Notes: generated by a model from the letters alone, not told the origin. A stretch of 64,000 bases of DNA from Massospora cicadina (GCA_022478985.1 JAKSZP010000001.1:930001-994000); one strand, 5' to 3'. Positions 11,183 through 21,965 are shown, counted from the stretch's first letter. Made by a program: numbers and translations.

Positions 11183-11990
11183 AGCAGCTTTAGTGAGCTG
11201 GTATGGACGGAAATTGTTACTACCTTACAGGGTTTTGAAACATAAGAAGGAGTGGTAGCCTTATTAGTTTGCACAGAGGGAACAGATTTTTCAGGTTTGG
11301 TAGGCATAGGTGAGCTCACCTTAAACTGTGCCTCAGGTGGTATTTTCTTGATAGTGAGAGCTGAAGGAGTCACCTCAGCTTCCTTGGATCTTGTACTTGA
11401 ATGGAAATCGGCAACATCTACTAAAGCCTCCTTTAGGTCACGGATATCTTGGAAATGGCGTTTTACTGGGGTAATATGCTGATCTAGAGAGGGCTGAGAA
11501 GCTAACCCGGTTAACAGGGCAGCAATAGCATCATCTAGGGTGAGCATGTTAGATGTTGTTAACCTTTGTGCAGCTAAGTAAAATTGTTCAGCAAAGGCAA
11601 AAAGTGTAACACCCTCATACATGCTAAAGCGCATAAAGGCCTGCTTTTCCCTAAGTAGACTCTGCTTTGATCCAAATTCATCCAAAAGAGCCTTTTTCAC
11701 CTCTGTCCAAATGTTTGAAGGGTCCAGATAAGGTACTAACCTTTCTTGAGTAAGGAGACTTAAACACTGAAGGATGTGTTGAGCTTTTTGTTTATCAGTT
11801 GTGCCATACATGGCAGCTTCATAAACATACAAGAAAGTGGCAATGTTTCCTTCACCAGGGGTGAATTTGTCTTTAAGAGGGAGGTTTAGAGGGCGCTGTT
11901 CCAATTCTTCAAGACGGGATAAGGCGTGGCTAGTTGCTCCTCAAGAGCAATAATTCTGACTATACAGGGATCCCCTGTAGTGAGCACCAT
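11167..11990 (-). CDS. Element D Gag
   Basis: The start codon ATG at 11990-11988 overlaps the primer-binding site and opens M-V-L-T-T-G-D-P. A one-base shift near 11930 then leads into the long frame with FTPGEGNIATFLYVYEAAMYG, PYLDPSNIWTEVKKALLDEF and FAEQFYLAAQRLTTSN, the helical core of Ty3 Gag. Element E encodes the same core (NIASFLYAYESSMEED). No zinc knuckle is seen before the protease frame. The product is the particle protein. The long part has no internal stop for 245 codons, which makes it one of the best-kept frames of D. Confidence 0.8.
11980..11989 (-). promoter_or_regulatory. Element D primer-binding site
   Basis: On the minus strand TGGTGCTCAC lies three bases after the LTR end (CCCACA). 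It is complementary to a tRNA ending GTGAGCACCA. The same site occurs in E, G and J/K. Its first T is the second base of the gag start codon. Confidence 0.75.
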
Positions 11991-11992
11991 TT

Positions 11993-12560
11993 TGTGGGAA
12001 TCCAGCCAATTTATGCTCACTTAGTGCTTGAACGCCTGCTGGATTCCACAAAGATTTTATATGTATTTAAATAAATAACTAAAGCGCTAATAAAAAATGG
12101 ATTTTATGATTTTTATTAAGTATGCAATAAGGGTAAAAATGATACTCCTCAACCTCCAACTATCTAGTATTTAAAGTAATTTCAAAGGCTGAGGGGGAAT
12201 TTGGTAATATGTTCAGAATAGCCTGCATGAGTCTGAATTAGGAAATATGCAGGAATAGCGTATCATAACCCAGAAACTCATATCAGGGCAGTGGAGCGAA
12301 GGAAGAGGAATTCTGATTGGCCTAAATGTACCCGTGAGGTAACGTTTTTAAAAACTTGAACCAATCACCACCCAAGAAATTTCTTGCACCTTGGGGGACC
12401 CCCGCCAAGCCTATAAAAGGGGGTCCCCACATAGGTGCATTGAAGGACTTTGTTGGGGTCAGGGGAGTGCCTTAGATGATTCCCCCAAAGTCTGTGGTAA
12501 GGTCAGAGTAATCTGAACAGCTGATTTTATTAGTGCCCATACAGGTTTCAAACTTTGTTT
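11993..12560 (-). repeat. Element D 5' LTR (outer edge approximate)
   Basis: The inner edge at 11993 (TGTGGGAATCC in plus orientation) adjoins the primer site. The first 58 bases form an inverted pair, TGTGGGAATCCAGC and GCTGGATTCCACA. Further out, short stretches recall the LTR of H. A plus-strand TATA-like CCTATAAAAGG lies near 12412. No partner LTR exists, so the outer edge is a guess. Confidence 0.5.
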
Positions 12561-12589
12561 TCCCAATTAACGGGGTTCAACTGAGAATT

Positions 12590-13010
12590 GTCCAGGGACT
12601 TTTGGCCGATTTCCTCAACTTTTTTATTATTAATTTTAATAAACAAGCTCTTAATGACATCAAAATATCGCAAATTGCCAACATTTCCCTTTTTTGGCAA
12701 AACTCAACCTACAGCTTTCTTATCTTTAGTCTGCAAAGTTAAATGTCTGACAATTATAACAGAACTGGTCTATAAGCAACAACTCAACCCAGTTGTCCTG
12801 CTCCACATTAACATAGCATCTAAGGTACTGCTCTTGCACTTGATAAACTATCTCAGTCTGTCTATCAGTCTGTGGATGATGTGAGGTGGATGAACATCTC
12901 TTGATTCCAAGGTCTACAAGAAGCTGTTTCCAAAAGTTTAATTTGAATGGCCCCCTGTCTGAGATTACCTCTTGGGAGTACCATGATGCAGGAATACAAT
13001 TCTAAAAAAG
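12590..13010 (-). pseudogene. Element F integrase core, distal part
   Basis: Read on the minus strand from about 12900 the translation includes HHPQTDRQTEIVYQVQEQYL, the Ty3 integrase segment S-x-Y/H-H-P-Q-T-D-G-Q-T-E-R-x-N-x-x-L-E-x-Y-L with the catalytic Glu. The region around it is shifted and has stops. The integrase C-terminus and any 3' LTR of F are missing where D begins. Confidence 0.65.
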
Positions 13011-13149
13011 ATGATCTATCTCTTTAGACATGATATTGATAGTAGTTGGGATAAGATAAAACAAAAAGGGGATCTATCTACCACCACTAATACTGCATTG
13101 AATCCTTAGGAATGGGGTAGCTCAACTATAAAATCCATGGATATTGAAA

Positions 13150-13642
13150 CCCATGGCTTTTGTGCAATTTATAATGGTTGTAATTGTCCTTCAGAAAGTC
13201 CTCTACAAACTTTAGTGCCCACAGACCTCACATCCTGCCACATTTTTTAAGACGTCCCCTCTAAGACTAGGCCATTGGTAAGTTCTTTGAATCAGTTGGA
13301 TCATTTTATTCTTTCCAGAGCGTCCTGCCATGCCTACATCATGGTGCTCACACATGACATTCAATCTTAAAGGTCTTTCTGGTACATAAAAACAACTTTT
13401 CCAGAATAATAACTGACCCTTTAATGAGTAACCCTTTTTTACCACACACTGTCTAAGTTTTAATTGAGATCAATCTTCACATTCTGGCAGAAAGTTCATC
13501 CTTTTTTACATCCAAAATTTCATCTCCACGGCCCACTAGTACAAAATGAGATAATAATGCAGTGGGATCCTTGGTCTTCAGAAGCACCTGTGTATTAAAA
13601 TCAATCAGTTCCCCCCTTTCAAGTATCATATCATGATGCCAG
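13150..13642 (-). pseudogene. Element F integrase zinc-binding domain
   Basis: The frame at 13445-13212 contains SCFYVPERPLRLNVMCEHHD, GMAGRSGKNKMIQLIQRTYQ and WPSLRGDVLKNVAGCEVC. This is the H-H-C-C domain of Ty3 integrases (usual form H-x5-GH-x-G-x-x-K-T...W-P-x-M...C-x-x-C). The second His is replaced by Arg. Element E is inserted immediately to the right, so the upstream RNase H of F continues at 20154. Confidence 0.8.
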
Positions 13643-14056
13643 TGTCAGAATTTAAGATAACAATCAAATTGAATTCCCCACTTCAGAATCAGTCCATGCC
13701 AAAATGAACCTCAAACCTAAACAAGTTAAACTAATTTCAGGATCCTCCTCCCCTATTCCAGATTCACATGGGGCGGCGTTTTCACCCATTTGGTCAGGCG
13801 AGTGACACAATCCATTGAGGATGCCCATGGGGAGGCCATTCTGAAAGATCAGTAAAGATCCTGAACAGATGAGGCCCCATCAATCCTGGAGGCACCAAGT
13901 CCCAATGTACCCTATAAATATTGAAACCTTTTGACTTAATAAAGTATTTGGTATTCTAACCCATTTTTCTGTTTCCTGCTTGATGTTTTTTTAGAATTTT
14001 CCAGCTTCAGCCACCTACAAACCTTGGCGCCAGTTCAGAGAACTGTAGCGCCAACA
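13643..14056 (+). repeat. Element E 5' LTR
   Basis: The 414-bp LTR runs TGTCAGAATTTAAG to GCGCCAACA. It matches the 3' LTR along its length, with a few small differences. A TATA-like CCTATAAATATTG lies near 13911 and TTAATAAAGTATTTGG, a likely polyadenylation region, near 13938. Confidence 0.95.
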
Positions 14057-14060
14057 AAAG

Positions 14061-14070
14061 TGGTGCTCAC
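14061..14070 (+). promoter_or_regulatory. Element E primer-binding site
   Basis: TGGTGCTCAC lies four bases after the LTR end. It is identical to the sites of D and G. Translation across it gives V-V-L-T-T, matching the M-V-L-T-T Gag start of D, although the ATG has become GTG. Confidence 0.75.
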
Positions 14071-14071
14071 T

Positions 14072-15304
14072 ACATGGGGCTACGAGCTGTCCTGAGTTAA
14101 AACATATATCATAAAAATGGAAAATAATAGCAGCCCTGATGACCAATTGACTGGTAAAAGAAAGTGTTACTCAATAAGTTAGTACTTCACGATATGCAAT
14201 TTTGCCCTTGCAGCTGGAGAGGCTAGAATTTCAGGCCACCTTCCAACTCTTGCTGCCCTCCCTTGACGGGAGCCAATACCAACTCCAGTATGAAAACCTC
14301 AATGATGTCTTCCAACAACTGATAAACAGCATCTACTCCATGGGCGCTCACTCCAGCCACTCCCGTGCCTCTTCCATACCTTCTACCATGTGGGATCTCA
14401 ACGCCTTGGCCGTACTGATGGCAGGAGAACTTGCCCTGGGGCCTGATCACTACCTTCATAACTTTGTCCACCCAGCTATCCATTTCCTACTTTAGATGGT
14501 TGAGTTACACCATCAGGAGGTTTCCTAGCAACTGGGACTCACCCATAATTTACACTCATACATCATTGACTTCTACAACATCGCCTCTTACTTTGTGCAT
14601 GACAACTGTGAAGCCATTATTGACAATTGGCGATTGATCAATGAGATCCAGGATCAAATAGTAGTATTAGACAGCGGAATCTCTGGCTACCTCGAGGAGC
14701 AGTTTCATCAAAACACTCAGCTACTTGAGGCGACTTGGAATTAGAATCTCCTCCAAGTTGAAGAACTGGTACTATCCCTGCAACAGCACTACTGAGAGCT
14801 GGCCTCTCATGACTAACCATCCATGAGTGCAGAGCCAGAAGGACCTAGGGGGCCTGAAGGCCCCAAGGGGCGTCTGAGGCCATCTGGACCTGAAGGACCC
14901 CACGGACATTAAAGGCCCCCAGATCCTTCAACATCTTGAAAACCTGAAGACCCCTGGCGAAGGGATGTGATAAAAGCCCTGGCTGCCCTACGTGCTTAAA
15001 TTCAAAATGTGGTGCTGGGGTGCAAACTTCAATCAGATGGAGTCCCCTTGACCCAAGGGTCTCTATTGAGGCATTGTCAGATGAAATGGATAATCTCAGT
15101 GCCTTCACTAAGCTTACAGATGCTCAAATCTCACAGCTTGAACAAACTTTTCAAGGGTTCAAACCTGGTTGACCACCCTCAAAAGCCAGCTCCTCCTTCA
15201 GAGAACCAAAATCCAATCTCTAAAGGAGCAGGTTGCCAATAAGGCTTCTGCTTCCACCCTCAGCCAAAATTGGGACTACATCCAAGAGGACTTAGAAGGC
15301 TTCT
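14072..15304 (+). pseudogene. Element E Gag leader: helical, collagen-like and coiled-coil segments
   Basis: Three parts can be seen. About 14202-14820 is a mainly helical stretch in shifting frames (LQLERLEFQATFQLLLPSLD onward, and YLEEQFHQNTQLLEATWN). The ATG at 14823 starts a collagen-like run of Gly-x-y triplets (EPEGPRGPEGPKG, SGPEGPHGH) broken by TAA. About 15075-15304 encodes LSDEMDNLSAFTKLTDAQIS and, one frame over, LKSQLLLQRTKIQSLKEQVA, a heptad-like coiled coil. The product is probably an N-terminal multimerisation region of Gag. G has a coiled coil in the same place. I recognise no known family. Confidence 0.55.
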
Positions 15305-15369
15305 AGTGACAACTGGATCAGCGGGCTCCCCAGGATTATGTGGAAACTGAGATTTTGGAGCCGGTACTC

Positions 15370-16060
15370 ACCCCAGCGTTAACACCCTTTTTACTCCCAT
15401 TGTAGCTAACTTTAAACCTAGTTTTAAGGAAAGGTTCACCCCTGGTTTAGAATATTGCCTCCTTTTTGTACGCCTATGAGAGTTCCATGGAGGAGGACAC
15501 CAATCAGCAGAAGCTGAAGCATATCCACTCCTGTCTAGACAGCACCACCCAGGAGATCATGAACCCCCATTTGAAGGAGAGTAACACCTGGGAACAGATC
15601 CGTACAGCCTTGATCCAAGAGTTTGGCAGCAATAAAGCTCTGGCCAATCAAAAACAAACATTCATGGGCATCTGACTGAATAAAGGGGATTACCCCATGG
15701 AGTTTGCCAACCATTTTTATGCCCAAAAGCAACCTTTGGTCACAACAAATCGTATCACCCTGGATGACGCTATCATCGCTGTCATTTCTGCCTTAGGATC
15801 CTATCCTGAGGTTCAAATGCATATGATTAGCAGAATAATGGGCTTACCTTTATTCAAGAGGTCAAGGAAGCACTCAACAAGATCCCTGCCTCGACTCTAC
15901 ACTTTAAGGCTTCATCTACAGGCCTCTCTAACCGTCCTAGGGTACATTTAGTTAAAAACCAGAAGAATCCATGATCTCGATACACCTATTATAATGGTTT
16001 CAGACATATTGCCCAGGTCTGTTGGAAATGACTTGCTGAGGAGGCGGGAAAAGGGCCATC
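15370..16060 (+). pseudogene. Element E Gag core
   Basis: The frame at 15466-15675 and its continuation to about 15830 encode YAYESSMEEDTNQQKLKHIH, ESNTWEQIRTALIQEFGSNK and MEFANHFYAQKQPLVTTNRI. These match the Gag of D piece by piece. One stop at about 15675 and shifts near 15840 interrupt it. A zinc knuckle is not recognisable in the tail. Confidence 0.8.
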
Positions 16061-16063
16061 AGC

Positions 16064-16592
16064 ATGAAGGATGAGGCGCTTCATGCTGACATCCCTACTC
16101 AGCCTCAAGTATCCTCCTTGAATGAACCAGAAGCTTTCATACCAGAAGAAGGAGTTTCAGTATCTGATGACAATAAAGATGTTGATACTTCTTACTCTTC
16201 TGATGATGATTCTACCATGTTCCTCACGTTACTACCCCAATTTGGAAGTTTGGTTAACCCAAGTTACCATCTGTGTCCACAAGATTCCAGTTCTTGCCAT
16301 AGTTGATAGTGGCTCCCCCATGAACGTCATATCCTCCAAGTTAATGAAACGGGTCAAGATTGCTCTGGACCTGCCCCATTACATGGAATATGGCACAGCT
16401 GGCCCACAGTGTAACCAATCTATAGGAGCTTATTCCTCCTTGCCATTATGGTTTGGAAAGCTTACTGTGAACACCCCCACTGTTGCAGTAAGCAACCCCA
16501 GTCATTACCTGCTCCTTGGGACTCAGTTCCTTTGGGACTATTCAGTGGTGCCCCATTACGATGGTGGCTTCCTCTCCCTACTAGGACATTAA
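16064..16592 (+). pseudogene. Element E aspartic protease
   Basis: The retropepsin motif is ILAIVDSGSPMNVIS-like; the frame shows VLAIVDSGSPMNVISSKLMK (D-S-G). It is followed by YGTAGPQCNQSIGAYSSLPL and LLLGTQFLWDYSVV. This is the same protease type as in D, G and J/K. An acidic linker (SDDNKDVDTSYSSDDDS) precedes it in an overlapping frame. The catalytic triad is kept, but the frame is joined to Gag only across shifts. Confidence 0.85.
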
Positions 16593-16779
16593 GTCCCTCT
16601 GATCTTTGAAACTACTCATGACTATAAGATGGAGATCAAATCCTGAGCCTGTATACTGGAAAATGAAGGCCAAATTTATTGGCTCAAGTATCATATCAGG
16701 GGCTCTCGAGTCTGACTACCCCCTCCTGTTGTTGAAAGACAGGAAGGCATGCTGATCTATATTATCCAGGGCGACTACT

Positions 16780-17035
16780 GTACCCCCAAAGTCCCAAGTC
16801 ATTGCTGACACTTGGGTCCATGTCAACATTCCTCCGGGATACCTATTGGATATAAGGCCTAGACAACCCATCTTTTAAGGAAGTACTAACCTGCCCCAGG
16901 ATCCTTGATCCAGAGTATGCCGGATTTATATTGGTGTTGCTAGCCAACCTTACTGGCAAACCCAAGGTTGTAGGTCAAAACAGTCCCACCGCTTATGTCC
17001 GCCTATTACCAATAGGGGCTATTCCCAATGTGTGA
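16780..17035 (+). pseudogene. Element E dUTPase-like domain
   Basis: After a region in shifted frames the translation reads RILDPEYAGFILVLLANLTG, then KPKVV and AYVRLLPIGAI. This corresponds to dUTPase motif 3 with Asp and Tyr kept, and a degenerate motif 4. It lies between protease and RT as in D. Motif 2 (R-S/A-G/S-L-A type) is not recognisable. Non-catalytic retention of the fold is possible. Confidence 0.55.
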
Positions 17036-18435
17036 AGCTTTGGGGACTTGAGGGATATTGGTTGGAGTTGCTGCCATTGGTTAGTCTGGTTGACACTAAT
17101 ATTGGAAAGGACCTCTCAGATGAGCAGCGACACAAGGTCAAGGAGTTGTTGGAGGAATACTCGGATCTATTCTGAATCTCAACCTATGATTTTGGAAGAA
17201 TGAGCGGAGTCCATCACCACATGGAAATTGGAGACGCTTCTCTTTTCAATCCCGGCCTTACTGAAAGAGCAAGATCAAAGAGACCCAGATGATGGTGGAA
17301 CTTAAACAGCTACTTGACGCTGGGCTCCTGGTCCCATCGCATAGTCCTTGGGCTTCCCTCTTCTGGTGGTCCAAAAGAAGGATAGCAAGCACTGGGTGGT
17401 GATGGATTATTGACGTCTTAACTCCATCACCAAGAAGGACAGTTATCCTCTGCCCCATATTGACAATTATCTCCATCTGCTTGCCAGTTCCCAGTACTTT
17501 TTGGCCATGGACCTTGCCAGCGGATATTAGAAGGTTGAGCTCGCCCCCAAAGACCAAGCCAAGTGTGCTCTAATTGCCAACGAGGGGCTATTTGAGCCCA
17601 CCCAGATGCCCCAAGGCCTCTTTAACGCCCCAGACACTTTCCAGCATGCCATGAACGGGATCCTTGGGGACTTGAAGCTCTCATGCATCCTCGTCTACCT
17701 GGATGACATTACCATTTTTTGTGGACCTTTAATAGACATGTGGAGCATCTCAGGGAAGTCTTCAAACAGCTTAGGAAGGCCTTTGTTAAGATCAAGCTTT
17801 TGAAGTGCTCTTTCTTCCAGCATGAGCTAGAGTTTTTAGGACACAAGGTCTCCAAGCGTGGCATCCAACCTATACCTAACAAAGTTGACGCCATAGAAAA
17901 GATGTCACACACCCAAAGCTTACGAGATATTCAAGTATTTATTGACATGGTGGGCTATTACCATAAGTTTATCCAGCGGTTTGCCAACCTATCCAAGCCA
18001 CTGTTCTATCTCCTGCAGAAGAATGTACCATTCGAGTGATGGCCCAAAAAGAAACAGGCTTTTAACGCTTTACATACAACTTTATGTACTAAACCCATTC
18101 TAATTTACCATCGCTTCAATTAACCCTTCTTGTTGTTCGTGTAGCAAGCAATGCCACTGTCGGGGCTATCCTGGCCCAATATGATGAAAACTAGGTCAAC
18201 CATCCCTTGGCCTATTTTAGCAAGATGCTAAGTAAATCTGAGCAGAACTACAGTGTCACTGAGAGGGAATGTTTAGCCGTCCTACTAGCCATCAAAAATT
18301 TTTGGCCATACCTCTATGGTACCCATTTTACTATTATTACAGACCGCTCCTCGCTCCGGTGGCTTCAGCAAATGAAGGACCCTGATGGTCAGCTAGCCAG
18401 GTGGGCTCTACGACTGCAAAGCTGATTTCACCATC
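17036..18435 (+). pseudogene. Element E reverse transcriptase and RNase H
   Basis: The RT has VVMDY followed by a TGA where an Arg codon CGA is expected, then YFLAMDLASGY-like sequence, MPQGLFNAPDTFQHAMNGIL and LVYLDDITIFCG with the catalytic Y-L-D-D. HELEFLGHKVSKRGIQPIPN and a Y-Y-H-K-F thumb follow. RNase H at about 18130-18425 shows [20 protein letters not shown] and [20 protein letters not shown]. Stops at about 17175, 17416, 17530 and 18040 and several shifts disable it. Confidence 0.9.
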
Positions 18436-19726
18436 ATCCATTGCGCAGGCACGATTCACCAGAATGCTGATGGTCTCTATTGGATGCTGGTGCTAGCAGC
18501 TTTGACCCCAAGGAAGATTGGCTATATGACCTGTTAGGACAGCCCAAAAAATGGGAATTGTTAATCCCAAGGTTCAGGCTGAACTCTGCTGAATGACTCG
18601 ATAAACACAAATCAAGGATGGGCTACTCTATAAAAAAGTCAACAAGAAGCAGCTCCTATATATCTGCCCCTCCTCTCAAACTGATGTCATCCTAGAGGGC
18701 CATTCTAAAGTGGGACACGTGGCAATTAAGAAGACTCACAAATGGCTTAAGTAACGATGCTACTGGGACCATAGGGTAGAAACCATCTAAGCGGTTTTGG
18801 AGGCTTCTATGACATGATGATCCCTTGACTGAGCCAACCCTCAATTTCAACACTAAGTCTTTGCCCTGACCAAGCCCTTCAATGTCTTTAGAATCAACGT
18901 GGTGGGTCCCCATCCCACAGGATTGCATAGCCACAAGTATATTATCCTAGCTGTAGACCACTTAACTAAGTGAGTCAAGGCAATTTTGGTTCCTGCTGCC
19001 ACTGCCAAGGCTACAGCTCTTTTCCTTGTTCGTTCCATTTTCACCCAGCATGGGTGCCCACAGACCTTACTTTTGGGCAATGGATTGAACTTCACCTCCC
19101 AGGTAGTACAAAACTAACTTCGTTATTTGGCACTGCCCAGAGTTTCGCTGCCCCTTATCACCCATCTACTAATGGGACTGTAGAACGTGCTAATAGAACT
19201 CTTATTCTATCCTATGGAAGTTGGCCGCCTCAGATCCTGCCCATTGGAACCATTATCTATCTAGCCTCTTTCTTGCCTACAGGGTGAGCTATCACCGAGT
19301 CATCAAGATGTCCCCATTTGAAGCCCTATATGGGCGGGCACCTCAGCTACCAAGTAGCGTCCAGCCACTGCTTGAAGCCTCCACACTTGAGAACTCTGAA
19401 TTAACTATGAGGGCTTTACCCAATGAAATTGTTCAGCTTTAAGCCCAAGCCACTCAAGATATTATCACCACCACTGGAAGAGAGACATCCCAATCTAATC
19501 TTGGACAACCCTCCTTACCAAATTTTCAAATTAGGTGACCTTATTCTATTTTATCACCATTGACCTGGAGGCTGACAATAAGCTAGATGTACTTTGGTCT
19601 GGACCCTATAAAGTTATACATAGGGTGAAGTCTGAATACTCCATTGCCAACGTCAACCAAAATACTGTAGTAAATCGGGTGCATGGTTGGTTCTGCGGCT
19701 GTATTCCCCCTCTGACGGGACCTTAA
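18436..19726 (+). pseudogene. Element E integrase
   Basis: The core contains FRINVVGPHPTGLHSHKYII (first Asp position reads Asn), ILAVDHLTK, then FTQHGCPQTLLLGNGLNFTS. In that last motif the second catalytic Asp (D-N-G) has become Gly. APYHPSTNGTVERANRTL at about 19150 keeps the Glu. The C-terminal GPY-like module reads VLWSGPYKVIHRVKSEYSIA and ends at VNRVHGWF near 19690, just before the polypurine tract. It is clearly inactive. Confidence 0.88.
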
Positions 19727-19735
19727 GGGGGGCAT

Positions 19736-20148
19736 TGTTGGAATTTGAGATAACAATCAAATCGAATTCCCCACTTCTAAATCTGGACATGCCAAATTAG
19801 TTGTTGAACTTAACAAAGATAAACTAATTTCAGGATCCTCCTACCCTATTCCTGAGTCATGTGGGGTGGCGTTTCCACCCATTTGGTCAGGTGTTTGACA
19901 CAATCCATTGAGGATGCCATGGGGAGGCCATTCTGGAAGATCAGTAAAGGAATTGAACAGATGAGGCCCATCAATCTTGGAGGCACCAAGTCCCAATGTA
20001 CCCTATAAATATTGAAACCTTTTAACTTAGTAAAGTATTTGGTATTCTAACCCATTTTTCTATTTCCTTCTCGGTGCTCTTTCTGAATTTTCCAGCTTTG
20101 AGCCACCTACAAACCTCAGCGCCAGTCCAGAGAACTGTAGCGCCAAAA
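19736..20148 (+). repeat. Element E 3' LTR
   Basis: This direct copy of 13643-14056 begins TGTTGGAATTTGAG, which fits a canonical TGTTGG start. It ends GCGCCAAAA, probably GCGCCAACA with one change, followed by the GCCAG duplication. Differences from the 5' LTR are scattered point changes and small indels. Confidence 0.93.
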
Positions 20149-20153
20149 GCCAG

Positions 20154-21480
20154 CTAAAGGAATCTGTAACCACATAATTTTCCCAGTTTTATAACAAATG
20201 TCTAAGTCATAATCCGCCAGAGCAAGTGCCCATCGTGGCTGATGCTGGTTCAATTGCAATGGGTTGAAAAGTAAGTCAAGGTTTATGTTCTGTCAAAGCT
20301 TTCACTGGGTATTTTTCCCCAAACAGGTACTAGTGCCAGTGTATTAGACACTGAACAGTTGCTAACATTTCCTTGTCATAGATAGATAAGTTACATTATT
20401 CTGGGATGAATTTATTGGAATAGTAGGCTATGGAATGCAGCCTACTATCATCCCCCTCAAGCAAAACCCCCCAAGATTATATTCTGAATCATCAGTCTAA
20501 ACCATGAAGGGATTTTTATCATTGGGCATTATAAACACAGGTACAGAAACAAAAGCAGCTTTCAAGTCATAAAAATATTTTTTCGCCACCTGAGACCATT
20601 TATATAGAACGCTTTCATAGGTAAGCCGTGTTGAGGGCAACAAAATAGAAAAAAGTCTTTGACAAAATCCCTTCAAAAGTTTGCCAAGCCTAAGAACCTG
20701 CAAACATCCTTCTGACTATTAGGTGTAGGCCATGATGTGATGGCATACACTTTGCTAGGTGCCATGGTGAACCCATTCTTGCCCACAACATAATCAAGAA
20801 ATTTAATTTCCTTCTGCGCAAGCCCACACTTTGATAGCTTCACATGCAAGTTGTACCTTCCAAGTTGCTCAAAGACCAAGTTTGAGTGAAGTAAGTGTTC
20901 CTCCTGCGTCTTTCTGTAGATCAAAATGTCATCAAGGCAGGTTATGCAGAGTGAACCAGGTTGAAACCCAGCACCCAATTAATCTTTTTTTGAAATGTAT
21001 AAGGCGCGTTGCACAACCCAAATGGCATCACCAGATACTCAAATAGCCAAATCATGTCTTAAACGCTGTTTTCCACTCATCATCATCTTTTATCAATATC
21101 TGGTTGAATGCATCATTCAACTCAACTTTTGAAAAAGATTTTAGTTCCATACATTTGGTCACCAAGTGATCAGCATCATGTAAGGGATATCAGTTCTTTA
21201 TGGCTATATCATTGAGCTTCTGGATTTTATACATGGCCGTATTCCACCATCCTTCTTACTAATAAAAAATAAGGGTAATGAACAGGAGAGTGGAACATTT
21301 GTATAAACCCATTCTCAAGCATTGTATCCAGGTATTCTCTCATGGCAATTTGTTCCCTATTATTACACTATAAATGGTCCATGGGTGGGCTGCTTCCCTT
21401 CTAGTAAATCAATCGTGTGATCAAAGGAACCATGAGCTGGTAGTTGCTTAGCCTCCTCTTCTCCAAAAAGGGAAGCTCAT
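20154..21480 (-). pseudogene. Element F reverse transcriptase and RNase H
   Basis: On the minus strand the fingers and palm are shifted, but YLVMPFGLCNAPYTFQK and ITCLDDILIYRKTQEEHLLH are plain. The catalytic box reads C-L-D-D instead of Y-L-D-D. The thumb has LHVKLSKCGLAQKEIKFLDY and FTMAPSKVYAITSWPTPNSQ followed by VCRFLGLANF. RNase H begins in FYDLKAAFVSVPVFIMPNDK. Element E cuts the protein between RNase H and integrase. Confidence 0.85.
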
Positions 21481-21779
21481 TTTGAGAGATAATCAGGGAT
21501 CTTTCCTTTTAAAAGGCTTTATTGGACAACTATGAGAAACTGTTGTGGACATGTCCAAACTTTTATACTCTTTTAACGCACACTTAATGTGCTTATACTT
21601 TAGCTTAATTGTGATAGAGTTCCGTCCATAATTGTGCAGGTGTTCAACCTATGTCCACTAATGATACCTAAGAGTTACAGTATGGGGTGAACTACGCAGG
21701 ACTCAGAACTCAACTCTCATTTTGCTTACCCTAAACTTCAAGTTGTTGTGACGTGAGCAGCGGTAAGCTAAAGACTGTT

Positions 21780-21965
21780 AATCATTCACCTAGTTACTTT
21801 TATCAAAGGTTTCTTTGCATGCAAGCCCAGCTTTCCCACTGCATGCTCTGAGATGAAGATCCGTGAGGCCCCACTGTCCAGAAAAGCCATAGTTTTCTGA
21901 TTTTTTCCAACGTTAAAATCAAAACTTAAACAGGATAAGACTGTTTATCATTTTTTATTGAGGAA
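21780..21965 (-). pseudogene. Element F aspartic protease fragment
   Basis: The minus strand encodes TMAFLDSGASRIFISEHAVG at about 21900-21840. This is the retropepsin active site in the form common in chromoviruses (x-L-x-D-S-G-A-S/T-x-x-F-I-S). The reading frame around it is short and broken on both sides. Confidence 0.7.

Larger units (their letters stand above)
7424..12560 (-). mobile_element. Element D: degenerate Ty3/gypsy LTR retrotransposon
   Basis: The order on the minus strand is gag, protease, dUTPase-like domain, reverse transcriptase, RNase H, integrase, as in the Ty3 family. The 5' LTR starts at 11993 next to a primer-binding site. The 3' end is truncated or replaced: after the integrase the sequence diverges at about 7640 and no 3' LTR is seen. 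Its integrase is close to that of element H. The right edge of the LTR is approximate. Confidence 0.85.
13643..20148 (+). mobile_element. Element E: complete but decayed Ty3/gypsy element nested in F
   Basis: Two direct LTRs (13643-14056 and 19736-20148) enclose leader ORF, gag, protease, dUTPase-like domain, RT, RNase H and integrase on the plus strand. A primer-binding site follows the 5' LTR and a polypurine tract (TTAAGGGGGGCAT) precedes the 3' LTR. The 5-bp duplication GCCAG flanks it at 13638-13642 and 20149-20153. It separates the integrase of F from its RNase H. Many stops show it is old. Confidence 0.95.

Noticed and set aside
12400..12540. Host promoter with CCTATAAAAGGGGG
   Set aside because: No gene follows. 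The sequence lies in the probable LTR of D, and the TATA-like box is on the opposite strand to D, so it is likely incidental.
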